From: a virus
Reading direction: 5' to 3' (one strand)
IMG/VR virus record: IMGVR_UViG_3300032093_011498
Location: 1-28,793 of that record
DNA length: 28,793 nt
The position numbers and the translations under genes are program-made. Below the pieces are notes generated by a model. The model did no database searches, was not told the origin of the DNA, and saw only the letters and a list, made by a program, of their open reading frames with translations. Shown here piece by piece: positions 1 to 6,699 of this stretch. How positions within the stretch are numbered: position 1 is the stretch's first letter; the number at the start of each line of letters is the position of its first letter.

Positions 1-156
1 CACGGCAATGACTCTAACATATGCTATACCAGCACTGATGGACATATCAAAAGGAACAGGTCCATTGAAATTAAAACTATCAGGAACGGTATATTGAACC
101 TCAAATTCCCTCAGGTTTTTTATTCGACTCATTATGTTATCAAATTCTTTATTCAT
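1..156 (-). CDS. Hypothetical protein, N-terminal part (cut by window edge)
   Basis: Open frame of 52 codons from an ATG at 156 running off the left edge without a stop. It begins MNKEFDNIMSRIKNL and continues with a stretch rich in Phe, Pro and Val. It starts 5 nt after the stop of the upstream D-Ala-D-Ala peptidase gene, so it probably belongs to the same transcript. No family is recognised. In T4 the gene after 59 is gene 32 (ssDNA-binding protein); these residues do not look like the gp32 N-terminus. Confidence 0.6.
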   Translation of the reverse strand, partial: MNKEFDNIMSRIKNLREFEVQYTVPDSFNFNGPVPFDMSISAGIAYVRVIAV

Positions 157-161
157 GGTAT

Positions 162-947
162 TCAATGAGATTCGCCATCTATAATATTATTATACATGAT
201 TTCTTTAACTGTGTCAACTCTTTCTTTGGAGTTTTTAGCTCCTAATATTACTATGGCATGTTTACGATTGTTTTGTTCTACCATAATTGCTACACAATAT
301 CCAGCAGGATTAGTAAATCCTGTTTTACTGACAATCACATTATCAAACTGAAAAAGAACTCGTCTATTGGTATTGTTTAATACAATTTTTCTGACTTTCT
401 TTTTATATTTTGTTTCAATCAATGTGTGTTTTTTTACACTTATATTTTTTATCATATTATAGTTTGAAGCCTCTATAACCATATTCGCCACTTCATTTGC
501 GGTACTAACATTATTACGACTTAATCCTGAAGGATCATCAAATTTAGTATTCGGCATGTTTAACATCATTGCACGTATATTCATATCTCTTATAAACTTT
601 TCTCGACCACCAGGATAGTCTGATGCTAATGTTTCTGCCGCTGCGTTATCACTACGAATTAGCATAGCTTCAAACAATTCACCTCTAGTATAACTCTTGG
701 GTGGCAAACTAGATTTTACTTTTCTGACCAATTTCAATTGTCTTTTCATATCTGTGTTATAGTCTAAAGCAACCATAGCTGTCATAAGTTTCGTAACACT
801 CGCAATTGGTCTAGTATTATCAACATTCTCTCCAATTTTAGTTTTTTTCTCAGAAATATCAAAGTGAATTACTGAAGGATCTTCTCGCTTCGCATGAGAA
901 AAGGTACAAATGGTCAATGCAATTATTGTTATTATTGTTCTAAGCAT
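162..947 (-). CDS. D-alanyl-D-alanine carboxypeptidase/endopeptidase (peptidase S11)
   Basis: Penicillin-binding-protein type serine peptidase, expected to cut D-Ala-D-Ala or peptide cross-links of peptidoglycan in the periplasm. All three active-site motifs are present in order: SVTK at residues 50-53 (catalytic Ser50, Lys53), SDN at 99-101 and KTG at 208-210. A signal peptide covers about residues 1-19 (MLRTIITIIALTICTFSHA). The 261 residues fit a catalytic domain without the C-terminal anchor domain, as in PBP7/PbpG. It overlaps the end of gene 59 by 8 nt. Such enzymes are unusual in phages; it could remodel the wall or aid lysis next to the SleB-like hydrolase at 2665. Family certain, role inferred. 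Confidence 0.92.
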   Translation of the reverse strand: MLRTIITIIALTICTFSHAKREDPSVIHFDISEKKTKIGENVDNTRPIASVTKLMTAMVALDYNTDMKRQLKLVRKVKSSLPPKSYTRGELFEAMLIRSDNAAAETLASDYPGGREKFIRDMNIRAMMLNMPNTKFDDPSGLSRNNVSTANEVANMVIEASNYNMIKNISVKKHTLIETKYKKKVRKIVLNNTNRRVLFQFDNVIVSKTGFTNPAGYCVAIMVEQNNRKHAIVILGAKNSKERVDTVKEIMYNNIIDGESH

Positions 948-1539
948 TTAATATTTTCCTTAATATTATCTTATTTTTTGTTTGATCTTTATTCAAGAAA
1001 TCATTGTATTTCAAAACTTTCATTCTGTAAGATGGCCATATAATAGTATCTTCTATTTTTTCTTTCCACATAGGAAAAAAGTTTAATATAGAATTTAAAG
1101 TGCAGAGAGTTTCTATCTCAATCTCTTTTCTCATACACGATGTGAGTAATTTAGGATGAGAACCTTCATCAACTAATAACAAATCATTAGGATTTTCAAT
1201 ATTAGAAAATAATTTGACACAATCATTCTCGAAAACATATGAGAACGACTGTATCACCTTTTTTCTTTTCATATGCTGTATATCAGCATCATCATTTAAC
1301 AAATCTCCAATCCAAAGTTTTTCATTGTTGACTAGATTAGAAACAATAAAAAAGACTAGGTCATCTTTTAAATTAAACTTTTTTGAAAGTTTAGTAAAGT
1401 GCCATTTGTCTTTTCTATTTTCAAAAGAACTCAAACTAACATTTGTTTTGCCATTATATTTAAAGTAATCATATGACTCCTGAGTAAAATGTAGTTTGAG
1501 AGCATTATATATTCCAAAAGCCTCATAACCAGTTATCAT
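940..1539 (-). CDS. 59: Loader of replicative helicase (gp59-like)
   Basis: Homologue of T4 gp59, which loads the gp41 helicase onto gp32-coated forked DNA during replication and recombination. The 199 residues (T4 gp59 has 217) share the T4 pattern along the N-terminal half: YFKYN near 25-29, RKDKWHFTKLSKKF at 42-55, and FFIVSNLV...WIGDL at 63-80. The C-terminal half keeps the aromatic/basic composition but is less similar. It overlaps upstream gene 33 by 4 nt; the gene 33-59 order is the same as in T4, which strongly supports both calls. Confidence 0.9.
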   Translation of the reverse strand: MITGYEAFGIYNALKLHFTQESYDYFKYNGKTNVSLSSFENRKDKWHFTKLSKKFNLKDDLVFFIVSNLVNNEKLWIGDLLNDDADIQHMKRKKVIQSFSYVFENDCVKLFSNIENPNDLLLVDEGSHPKLLTSCMRKEIEIETLCTLNSILNFFPMWKEKIEDTIIWPSYRMKVLKYNDFLNKDQTKNKIILRKILNA

Positions 1540-1769
1540 ATTGGCAATCGATTACCTTTCACCTTCAATAAATTATTATTCATAGCTTCACTCTCAATCT
1601 TAGCTTTTAAATTTTGATTGATGAGTGAAGCGGCAACCTCAATTTCAAGACCAGTTTGCTTACAATGTTCTACTATAGCTTCAATGTAATTGTAATCCGT
1701 ATTTGCAACTAGTGATTCTATAGTTTTAGCAAATTTAAGCATTTCATCTTTGGTCGGCATAAATTTCAT
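1536..1769 (-). CDS. 33: Late transcription co-activator (gp33-like)
   Basis: Small homologue of T4 gp33, which links the sliding clamp (gp45) to RNA polymerase carrying the late sigma factor. At 77 residues it is shorter than T4 gp33 (112), but the C-terminal half keeps the T4 signature: YNYIEAIVEHC near 27-36 and KIESEAMNNNLLK at 57-69 (T4 has a matching KIQSEAIDENLL). The ATG at 1769 is only a few bases from an AAGG ribosome site; the fourth codon (ATG at 1760) has better spacing and may be the true start. Position directly before gene 59 matches T4. Confidence 0.85.
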   Translation of the reverse strand: MKFMPTKDEMLKFAKTIESLVANTDYNYIEAIVEHCKQTGLEIEVAASLINQNLKAKIESEAMNNNLLKVKGNRLPI

Positions 1770-1772
1770 ACC

Positions 1773-2126
1773 TTACAAAGATTTTGTAAGTGGACATCCG
1801 GGTTGATAACAATCATGTCTAGCCATAATATCTAATGCAAAACCGCAAATACGACATTTTTCTGGTTGCGACATAAGTTTGTTCTCATCTTTACTCCATG
1901 ACGATAGAGATTCAACTATGAAATCCATACTACTTGGACTTTTGTAAATATCTTCAGTAGATTCAATATGATCGTTCACTATATCAACCTCGCCATCAAT
2001 ATGGAAAGTACATCCTTTCAAAAAATAACCAAAGTTTTGTAGAACTTCATCTAATGACTCTGCATAGAATTCTGTAGAATTTTTCCAGTTAGAGTAATCA
2101 TCTTCACATGTAAATGTATATTTCAT
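1773..2126 (-). CDS. Conserved phage protein with C-terminal zinc-binding cysteines
   Basis: 117 residues of unknown function. The N-terminal half (MKYTFTCEDDYSNWKNSTEF) is acidic and aromatic and resembles uncharacterised proteins of marine T4-like phages. The C-terminus holds a likely zinc site: Cys91-x2-Cys94, then His104, Cys106 and Cys111. It is inserted between dsbA and gene 33, which are adjacent in T4, and overlaps dsbA by 4 nt. A transcription or DNA-binding role would suit these neighbours, but that is guesswork. Confidence 0.75.
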   Translation of the reverse strand: MKYTFTCEDDYSNWKNSTEFYAESLDEVLQNFGYFLKGCTFHIDGEVDIVNDHIESTEDIYKSPSSMDFIVESLSSWSKDENKLMSQPEKCRICGFALDIMARHDCYQPGCPLTKSL

Positions 2127-2395
2127 TTTACGACCGTTTCATAAAGAGTTTCAAATTGTTCATGTACTGCAACTTCCTCATCATAATTTTGTTTATGATA
2201 AACTTTAACCATCTTGGCTACAAGTTTTTTAGGTAATTGAAGATCCTTTGCAATGTTAGTTGTTGCTTCTTTAATGTAATCTTTTTCTCCTTCCATACGT
2301 GTCAAAGAATTAGAACATTCTTTTAAAACACCTAGAAGTTTCTCGCGGTCAGCAGGATTACTAAGCGTATTTACTGATAGTTGTTGCACAGCCAT
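2123..2395 (-). CDS. dsbA: dsDNA-binding protein DsbA (T4-like)
   Basis: Homologue of T4 DsbA, a small protein that binds double-stranded DNA near late promoters. Length (90 residues) matches T4 (89). Shared pattern in the second half: a Y-I-K-E motif near 40-43, then KKLVAKMVKVYHKQNYD at about 56-72 against T4 GKMFNRLLALYHKDNRD, then FETLYETV near the end against VELYDTVF. It lies just upstream of gene 33 and gene 59 on the same transcript, as in T4 with one extra gene in between. Confidence 0.88.
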   Translation of the reverse strand: MAVQQLSVNTLSNPADREKLLGVLKECSNSLTRMEGEKDYIKEATTNIAKDLQLPKKLVAKMVKVYHKQNYDEEVAVHEQFETLYETVVK

Positions 2396-2412
2396 AACAA
2401 AAATCTCCTATT

Positions 2413-2649
2413 TTATTTGTAACGTGTACCAGATGCTGCATGTGTGACGCAGATAATGTCATCACCCCTTGCATAGGAACAACGAACAGAAAGTGGATCG
2501 ATTCCTTTTGAAATTGCATTTTCAATATTCGATGCCATCAATTTACGTTCATTCAATCCGTAAATACAAATAGCAATAATAGCTGAAATTACTATAACAG
2601 TTATAGAAAAGATTACAGCATAACTTTTGTTGTTTGATTCGTTACTCAT
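2413..2649 (-). CDS. Small single-span membrane protein
   Basis: A 78-residue protein with one hydrophobic segment (about residues 10-31, rich in Ile and Val) followed by a short soluble C-terminus with two cysteines (RCSYARGDDIICVTH). The ATG at 2649 is chosen over an in-frame ATG 12 nt upstream because a GGAG ribosome-binding site overlaps that upstream ATG and sits about 6 nt before 2649. It lies between the SleB-like hydrolase and dsbA. Similar small membrane proteins occur in marine T4-like phages; function unknown. Confidence 0.75.
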   Translation of the reverse strand: MSNESNNKSYAVIFSITVIVISAIIAICIYGLNERKLMASNIENAISKGIDPLSVRCSYARGDDIICVTHAASGTRYK

Positions 2650-2664
2650 TAAGTTCTCCATAGT

Positions 2665-3228
2665 TTAAGCGTTCCATTTCGTTTTGTTGTAAAAAATATG
2701 TCTACCAATGTAAGCTGTTCTTTTCATGTTAGGCCATCCAGGTGAAACATAATCCGCATGGTAAAAAAGAGCTCCTTTAGTTGGGTCTTTCATTTTATCG
2801 TGATTCAAATAAAAGTTTAAAGACAATTCAACAATCTCATTATACAATGAATTGTTACGTGTTGTCAAGCCCTGATTCTTTAAAATCGCCAATGGTTTGT
2901 CCTCACAATACCATGAAAACTGGCAAACAACATACCTATCAAATTGTGTTTTCTGTTTCACTACTTCACAATATGAATTAGGAAAACGTCCACTTTTCAT
3001 TCTGTTCAAAGTGACAAATGCTACTGCAATTTGTCCCTCAGTGGGCTCTCTAGCGGATTCGAAATAAATGTTTTGCGCTAAACACTCAACTTCTTTTCTG
3101 GCATCTTTACTTAAATCACTAAGTTTGACATCCAACTTAGTGGGTATTGGTATTTGCGAAAAAGCAAATGCAAAGAAACTTAAAAATATAGCAAATAAAA
3201 TACTAGTTAATACGGTTAAAAAACGCAT
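2665..3228 (-). CDS. Cell wall hydrolase, SleB/CwlJ family
   Basis: Probable peptidoglycan hydrolase (Hydrolase_2/SleB fold). A signal peptide or anchor covers about residues 1-24. The catalytic domain starts near residue 46 with CLAQNIYFESAREP (the conserved Glu of the YFE motif) and GQIAVAFVTLNRM, then the CQFSWYCED block near 102-110 and LFYHADYVSPGW near 144-155; these match the family order. In phages it probably acts in lysis or wall remodelling from the periplasm. A good AAGGAG ribosome site precedes the ATG. Family assignment is firm; lysis role inferred. Confidence 0.9.
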   Translation of the reverse strand: MRFLTVLTSILFAIFLSFFAFAFSQIPIPTKLDVKLSDLSKDARKEVECLAQNIYFESAREPTEGQIAVAFVTLNRMKSGRFPNSYCEVVKQKTQFDRYVVCQFSWYCEDKPLAILKNQGLTTRNNSLYNEIVELSLNFYLNHDKMKDPTKGALFYHADYVSPGWPNMKRTAYIGRHIFYNKTKWNA

Positions 3229-3248
3229 ATTTTCTCCTTGTTAGTTAG

Positions 3249-3268
3249 AGAGATGCCGAAGCATCTCT
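3249..3268 (-). other. UUCG-tetraloop hairpin between two genes
   Basis: On the minus strand AGAGATGC-TTCG-GCATCTCT forms an 8-bp stem with the very stable UUCG loop, in the 47-nt gap after the 3276 gene and before the SleB-like gene. No T-run follows, so it looks more like an mRNA-stability or processing hairpin than a full terminator. Confidence 0.7.
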
Positions 3269-3275
3269 GTTCCCG

Positions 3276-3548
3276 TCAGGCAGACTTTTTGCTCTGTGTC
3301 TTTTCTGCTGTGATGTTAGAAACGAATCCATTCAAAGACTGTGCTTTGTTGATGATATCGTTTTCTGTGGGATAAGTTGGAAAGGCTGGATGTTCAGGTA
3401 TTGCTTGTCCGTTTAACTTAGCGGACTCTACCTTTACTTGCCATTCATTGATTAGGCGATCTTTGCTAGAGTGATATTCTTCCAACAAAAGGTCTTTCGC
3501 CATTTTAAGAAGTTCAAGACGAATCTCGAACGGTGTAAGATTACTCAT
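3276..3548 (-). CDS. Conserved phage protein, coiled-coil-like
   Basis: 90 residues, mostly helical (MSNLTPFEIRLELLKMAKDLLLEEY...), with a Pro-rich middle (PEHPAFPTYPTENDI) and a Lys/Ser tail. It resembles short uncharacterised proteins of marine T4-like phages. GGAGCAATT precedes the ATG as ribosome-binding site. It is bracketed by two UUCG-type hairpins (3249-3268 after it, 3571-3590 before it), suggesting a separately processed message. Function unknown. Confidence 0.75.
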   Translation of the reverse strand: MSNLTPFEIRLELLKMAKDLLLEEYHSSKDRLINEWQVKVESAKLNGQAIPEHPAFPTYPTENDIINKAQSLNGFVSNITAEKTQSKKSA

Positions 3549-3570
3549 AATTGCTCCTGTGTGTTGTGTG

Positions 3571-3590
3571 TATATCGGCGAACCGATATA
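3571..3590 (-). other. UUCG-tetraloop hairpin in 5' leader
   Basis: On the minus strand TATATCGG-TTCG-CCGATATA: 8-bp perfect stem with a UUCG loop, about 23 nt before the start of the 3276-3548 gene. It is the second such hairpin within 350 nt. No T-run follows. Probable mRNA stability or processing element. The rest of the 3549-3670 gap has no gene that can be supported. Confidence 0.65.
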
Positions 3591-3670
3591 TGTATTTAGT
3601 GTTTTTATTACTTAATGCGGTGGTTTTTTGGAACAAGTCCGGGTGATGCCACCAAACCCACAAGACTTAT

Positions 3671-3742
3671 TTAGCGATTAGCAATGTACATTGTGATTTC
3701 AAATCCAAAACGCATATCTTGTGCAGTAGGTTTAGTCCACAT
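3671..3742 (-). CDS. pqqA: PqqA-like coenzyme PQQ precursor peptide (23 aa)
   Basis: A 23-codon gene. The peptide starts MWTKP, continues [11 protein letters not shown] and ends IANR. This is the classic PqqA pattern (bacterial PqqA: MWTKP..., GFEVTMY..., ANR), with the Glu (residue 15) and Tyr (residue 19) that become fused into pyrroloquinoline quinone, spaced E-x3-Y as in the family. A strong GGAGAA ribosome-binding site lies about 6 nt before the ATG. Upstream on the transcript is a short hairpin and then the tmRNA terminator. None of the PQQ-building enzymes (PqqB-E) is in the window, so the peptide would have to be used by host enzymes. The start, stop, ribosome site and motif are all seen directly; function in the phage is inferred. 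Confidence 0.88.
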   Translation of the reverse strand: MWTKPTAQDMRFGFEITMYIANR

Positions 3743-3760
3743 AATTTTCTCCTTAGTTAT

Positions 3761-3778
3761 AGACAGGTGTTTCTGTCT
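3761..3778 (-). other. Small hairpin in the pqqA leader
   Basis: AGACAG and CTGTCT pair around a 6-nt loop, about 20 nt before the pqqA ATG. Just upstream, TATAGATA (3783-3790) differs by one base from the T4 late promoter box TATAAATA. Either could set pqqA expression; neither is certain. Confidence 0.4.
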
Positions 3779-3835
3779 GTATTATCTATAGAAACAAGCA
3801 TAAAAAATTTCTACTGATATTCATTAAATAAATCT

Positions 3836-3876
3836 AAAAAAATATGCAAGGTGATTGGGTGATAAGGACACCTTGC
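3836..3876 (-). terminator. Intrinsic terminator at the end of the tmRNA
   Basis: On the minus strand GCAAGGTG (3876-3869) pairs with CACCTTGC (3853-3846), followed by ATA and seven T. This is a typical Rho-independent terminator placed just after the tmRNA coding piece and before pqqA. Part of the hairpin may also belong to the tmRNA fold. Confidence 0.75.
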
Positions 3877-4012
3877 GAAACCTCATCTAGCATGTTTAAG
3901 CTGCTAGAGCGTAACTTTCATCGTTTGCAGTTACTATTTTTGCTTGATTTACAGTCATCGCCTACTGTGTTGCCTTCTCCGCTATCTCACCCTGTCGAAA
4001 CCGGTCGAGCCC
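3846..4012 (-). ncRNA. ssrA: tmRNA, coding (5') piece of a two-piece permuted tmRNA
   Basis: Starts at 4012 with the acceptor strand GGGCTCG followed by ACCGGTTTCGACAGGG, the most conserved tmRNA 5' sequence. The proteolysis tag is read from 3928: Ala-Asn-Asp-Glu-Ser-Tyr-Ala-Leu-Ala-Ala then TAA at 3898-3896, preceded by the usual AAAAATAGTAACT region; an ACT codon before it may be the resume codon. CTAGCA and TGCTAG around the stop codon form helix P5. The acceptor strand pairs over 7 bp with the 3' strand CGGGTCC of the piece at 4123, including the G3-U pair that specifies alanine charging. The pieces are in reversed order in the gene, the sign of a permuted tmRNA processed into two RNAs. 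Confidence 0.92.
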
Positions 4013-4122
4013 ATCAGAAGAACTTTCTTCAATAAATTCGTGGAACCACCGCCAATATAGACTATGATTCCACAAATTTAAAGGAGGAAATCTATCGTTC
4101 CATTGATCCATAAAAATCCTTT

Positions 4123-4190
4123 TGGTGGACCCGGGGGGAATCGAACCCCCGTCCAAGATGCCTTCACCTTGAAGGGATTACAACAATTCT
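4123..4190 (-). ncRNA. ssrA: tmRNA, acceptor (3') piece of the permuted tmRNA
   Basis: Encodes the T arm GGGGG-TTCGATT-CCCCC, the acceptor strand CGGGTCC, discriminator A and CCA (4125-4123). It has no tRNA 5' half upstream, so it is not an ordinary tRNA. GGCATCTT before the T arm can pair with GAGATAGC of the coding piece (one bulged A) and CCCTTC with GAAGG, giving helix P2 between the two pieces. The intervening segment that must be cut out is 4013-4122 (110 nt) and holds no supported gene. The 5' limit of this piece (about 4190) is an estimate. Confidence 0.88.
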
Positions 4191-4227
4191 GTACATCATA
4201 TCATAATATATATGACTTGTCAAGCTT

Positions 4228-4563
4228 TTATCGGCCGTAAGGTCTTATTTGTTGACCAATACCAATTATACATAAGATGTTTTCTGTATGTTTCTCTACC
4301 AATGACCAGGTGCCTGTATTTGGATTAACAAACATGATCGTTGGATAAGAATTAACACTTTCACCATTTTCATCATTTGTTCTTCGATGTGAGATCATAT
4401 GCATCATTGGTTTTTCACCATATTCATCTAATGAAGAATATACTACTTCAGCCCTCACACAAACCATTTTGCTTTGTAACAAAGTGAAGTCTTGTTCCTC
4501 ACTTGTATCGTTACCAACTGCCAGAACTGGAAATAGTAGCAATGGTAGAAGAATCTTTTTCAT
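4228..4563 (-). CDS. Exported hypothetical protein
   Basis: 111 residues starting MKKILLPLLLFPVLAVGND, a clear signal peptide. The start at 4563 is chosen because the longer reading frame would lose the signal peptide; this start lies inside the end of the exonuclease gene (52-nt overlap). The mature part has paired features LLQSKMVCVRAEVVYSS and TMFVNPNTG-like blocks but no motif I recognise. Probably periplasmic. Similar short exported proteins exist in marine T4-like phages; function unknown. Confidence 0.65.
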   Translation of the reverse strand: MKKILLPLLLFPVLAVGNDTSEEQDFTLLQSKMVCVRAEVVYSSLDEYGEKPMMHMISHRRTNDENGESVNSYPTIMFVNPNTGTWSLVEKHTENILCIIGIGQQIRPYGR

Positions 4564-5230
4564 TTGTCCAATACCTTTCAATATAAGATTGGAGTTCTTC
4601 CATGTATTTAGACTTTTCTCTGATGAAAATCTGAGGTGTACCTTCTTCATTAGCTATTGCCACCACGATTTGTTCTATAGGTATATTGGTTCTTTCTTCG
4701 AACATAACAGCATAAGCCGTACATTGCACAAAATAATTCTGTATCCATTCTTCTTTCTTTTCTTTTCTGGAATTCTTATAATCTATTATTGATACTTTAT
4801 TATTCCAAGAAGCCACACAATCGGTTCTTCCAGCTAACTTCAAGACATCACTATACAGAGGTAATTCTAAACCAAAAACATCTCCAATGTTTCGATCTAT
4901 ATGCGGTCTTAATTGCATGAAGAAATCCTTTATATCAGGCATCATCATGCGAATTTTAAAATCGCTTAGTTCATTTAGTAAATACTTCTCACAAACTTCG
5001 TGTAATTTAGTGCCTCTATCTGATGACTTTTTAGTTATTTTGTTGGCTTCTTTCTCACCAATTCTTTGACGCCATTCTTCTAAGTGTGTTTTATCTGTAG
5101 AATGAGATAAAACGGTGGTAATTGAAGGGTAGAAATTACCTCCTGGTGTTTTATATACTCTACCCTTCTCTGTAGTTGTGGATTCTAATTCATAATCTAA
5201 TCCATCTATTTTCACATGATTGAAATTCAT
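4511..5230 (-). CDS. PD-(D/E)XK exonuclease (RecB/Cas4-like)
   Basis: 239 residues with the motifs of the RecB-type nuclease fold in order: GTKLHE (73-78), acidic residue before the central strand (LELPLY near 121), AGRTD (133-137), the core IIDYKNS (148-154, Asp150 and Lys152) and QCTAYA (169-174). Such phage enzymes are related to the mitochondrial exonuclease MGME1 and degrade or process DNA ends during replication or recombination. It starts 6 nt after the 5237-5407 gene. Fold confident, exact role inferred. Confidence 0.85.
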   Translation of the reverse strand: MNFNHVKIDGLDYELESTTTEKGRVYKTPGGNFYPSITTVLSHSTDKTHLEEWRQRIGEKEANKITKKSSDRGTKLHEVCEKYLLNELSDFKIRMMMPDIKDFFMQLRPHIDRNIGDVFGLELPLYSDVLKLAGRTDCVASWNNKVSIIDYKNSRKEKKEEWIQNYFVQCTAYAVMFEERTNIPIEQIVVAIANEEGTPQIFIREKSKYMEELQSYIERYWTNEKDSSTIATISSSGSW

Positions 5231-5236
5231 TAAACT

Positions 5237-5407
5237 TTATGTTAGTACAAACTTTCCTGTGTTAGTATTGTTGTTTATTAATTGTGTTTCCCGTTTATCA
5301 GAAAACCATCTATCAAGATCATCAAGTAACTCCCTTCTTCCTAAATTACCTCTTATGTGTTGTCTCAGAATAGGAATTTTAGTGCGAGTGTCCTTTCTTT
5401 TTGCCAT
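5237..5407 (-). CDS. Small basic conserved protein
   Basis: 56 residues (MAKRKDTRTKIPILRQHIRG...) with basic N-terminus and the acidic/aromatic stretch LLDDLDRWFSDKRE. The ATG at 5407 is preceded by AAAGGAGA at good spacing, so the 16 codons upstream in frame are not counted. Function unknown; position just before the exonuclease suggests co-expression. Confidence 0.65.
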   Translation of the reverse strand: MAKRKDTRTKIPILRQHIRGNLGRRELLDDLDRWFSDKRETQLINNNTNTGKFVLT

Positions 5408-5456
5408 AGTCTCTCCTTTACAAAAGAAAGTTAGCATAATATAGAACCTTCTCAAA

Positions 5457-5753
5457 TTATTTGTTTTTCCATTTTTCTACAATCTGATCTGTTTTAACTT
5501 GTTTAATTGACCTTCTACCATGTTGTCTACCAACTTTACTATTTGGATGTGCTTCTGCTACTTTAGATAAAACTTCTTTCCAAGTATCATCAGTTTTGGA
5601 ATGAATATCGCCGACCATACTGGCTATGCCAAATGTGGTCAGCACCTGTCGAATGTGAGGATTTTTTTGTAGGAGTTCTTCTTTAGATGATATACTTAAG
5701 AAATCATCAAATTCTTCTCCAGTTTCAATATTTTGAAATCTATACGTGGGCAT
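5457..5753 (-). CDS. Conserved phage protein (MPTY family)
   Basis: 98 residues beginning MPTYRFQNIETGEEFDDFLSI. The opening resembles FmdB-type zinc ribbon proteins (MPTYxY...G..F), but no CxxC pairs follow, so zinc binding is doubtful. C-terminal half is basic (KVGRQHGRRSIKQVKT). Start at 5753 is chosen because it opens with the conserved MPTY and overlaps the upstream gene by 14 nt. Common in marine T4-like phages without known function. Confidence 0.7.
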   Translation of the reverse strand: MPTYRFQNIETGEEFDDFLSISSKEELLQKNPHIRQVLTTFGIASMVGDIHSKTDDTWKEVLSKVAEAHPNSKVGRQHGRRSIKQVKTDQIVEKWKNK

Positions 5754-6303
5754 TATTATCAATCGCATCGATATACCAAATGGGAGGTTGTCGCTTAGTC
5801 CATTTAGCAAAATGGTTTTTCTTTTCCAAATAGTATTTATGATAAGAAGCCAAAGAATTGCCGGCAATCTTACATTCATCTGGCATAGCGGGTGTTGGAT
5901 CAGTAAAATTACCTTCAGGTATATTATTTGGTAAAGCAACCAAAGCATTTTTCATTCTAGTTTCTACTGAATGAATTTTTCCATAACGATATGTATATTC
6001 TGCACACAAATAGTCCCACATTTGATATAACCAAGTGTAGTTACTGTCACTTTGTCTAACCCAGACACCTGATGGATGAGAAACATGAGAAGCTTTCATC
6101 ATTACAACTTCACGTTTATCATCTAATCGCCAGCGTTTTATTTTACGATTGTTCGCAGTCAAATCATAATATTCTTGACCATCTAAAACACGGTGTGCAG
6201 TTGACATGAGTTGTGAATACTCAATAATCATTTTTACCACATGTTTATCGAGGTGCATTTCTGCACACTCTTTAGGATTTTTGCTGAGATAAAAGATGTT
6301 CAT
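5740..6303 (-). CDS. Conserved phage protein (DKHVVKM family)
   Basis: 187 residues. Opens MNIFYLSKNPKECAEMHLDKHVVKMIIEY..LMSTAH, a motif shared by a widespread but uncharacterised phage family. The conserved Cys, His, Asp and Lys in this block look like an active site, and homologues are sometimes labelled as DNA-repair enzymes without proof. It overlaps 6272-6520 upstream by 32 nt and 5457-5753 downstream. Function unknown. Confidence 0.75.
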   Translation of the reverse strand: MNIFYLSKNPKECAEMHLDKHVVKMIIEYSQLMSTAHRVLDGQEYYDLTANNRKIKRWRLDDKREVVMMKASHVSHPSGVWVRQSDSNYTWLYQMWDYLCAEYTYRYGKIHSVETRMKNALVALPNNIPEGNFTDPTPAMPDECKIAGNSLASYHKYYLEKKNHFAKWTKRQPPIWYIDAIDNNAHV

Positions 6304-6520
6304 TTTGCTTTCTCAATTCATAGTGTTCACGGGTAAAAGTTTCAAAAAGTTCGAAACATTTTTCACCACGCATCTGAATTATATGTTTTAAACCTGTCAA
6401 TGTATTAGCAATATCATCGATTGAAGGATTTTTCTCCATTACATTTTCATAAAGAAGTTGAATATCTTCATCAGTTCCCCATAAACGAATAATAGCTTGT
6501 TCTAAGTCAAATTGTGTCAT
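6272..6520 (-). CDS. Hypothetical helical protein
   Basis: 82 residues, rich in Glu, Lys and Leu (MTQFDLEQAIIRLWGTDEDIQ...). The C-terminus (FETFTREHYELRKQNEHLLSQQ) looks like a coiled coil. Its ATG overlaps the stop of the preceding small membrane gene as TAATG, implying translational coupling. Not recognised beyond similarity to other phage proteins of this size. Confidence 0.7.
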   Translation of the reverse strand: MTQFDLEQAIIRLWGTDEDIQLLYENVMEKNPSIDDIANTLTGLKHIIQMRGEKCFELFETFTREHYELRKQNEHLLSQQKS

Positions 6521-6699
6521 TACCAGCTCCCATCACTAATATAAATGGTTATGTGTAAAAATAAAAATGCAATAATATATGTGTAATCATCCCAAGGGTC
6601 CATTTGTTTGTAAAACTTGGGAAAATAGTGCCAATGAAGTGGATTTAAAGGTACACTTACAGTGGCACCACTATGCTGTATATATTTTAAAATCTTCAT
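6520..6699 (-). CDS. Small membrane protein (59 aa)
   Basis: 59 residues, MKILKYIQHSGATVSV ... DPWDDYTYIIAFLFLHITIYISDGSW. The last third (about 40-54) is one hydrophobic span. It is coupled at both ends: its ATG overlaps the TGA of the lipoprotein gene (ATGA) and its TAA overlaps the next ATG (TAATG). That perfect fit between two genes makes it a real gene despite its size. Function unknown. Confidence 0.7.
   Translation of the reverse strand: MKILKYIQHSGATVSVPLNPLHWHYFPKFYKQMDPWDDYTYIIAFLFLHITIYISDGSW

Noticed and set aside
3778-3790. Late promoter before pqqA (TATAGATA)
   Set aside because: One mismatch to the late box and no second support; kept only as a remark in the leader feature.
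3962-4156. 64-residue minus-strand frame across the tmRNA
   Set aside because: It lies over the tmRNA acceptor, intervening and 5' sequences, has no ribosome site and encodes no known motif.
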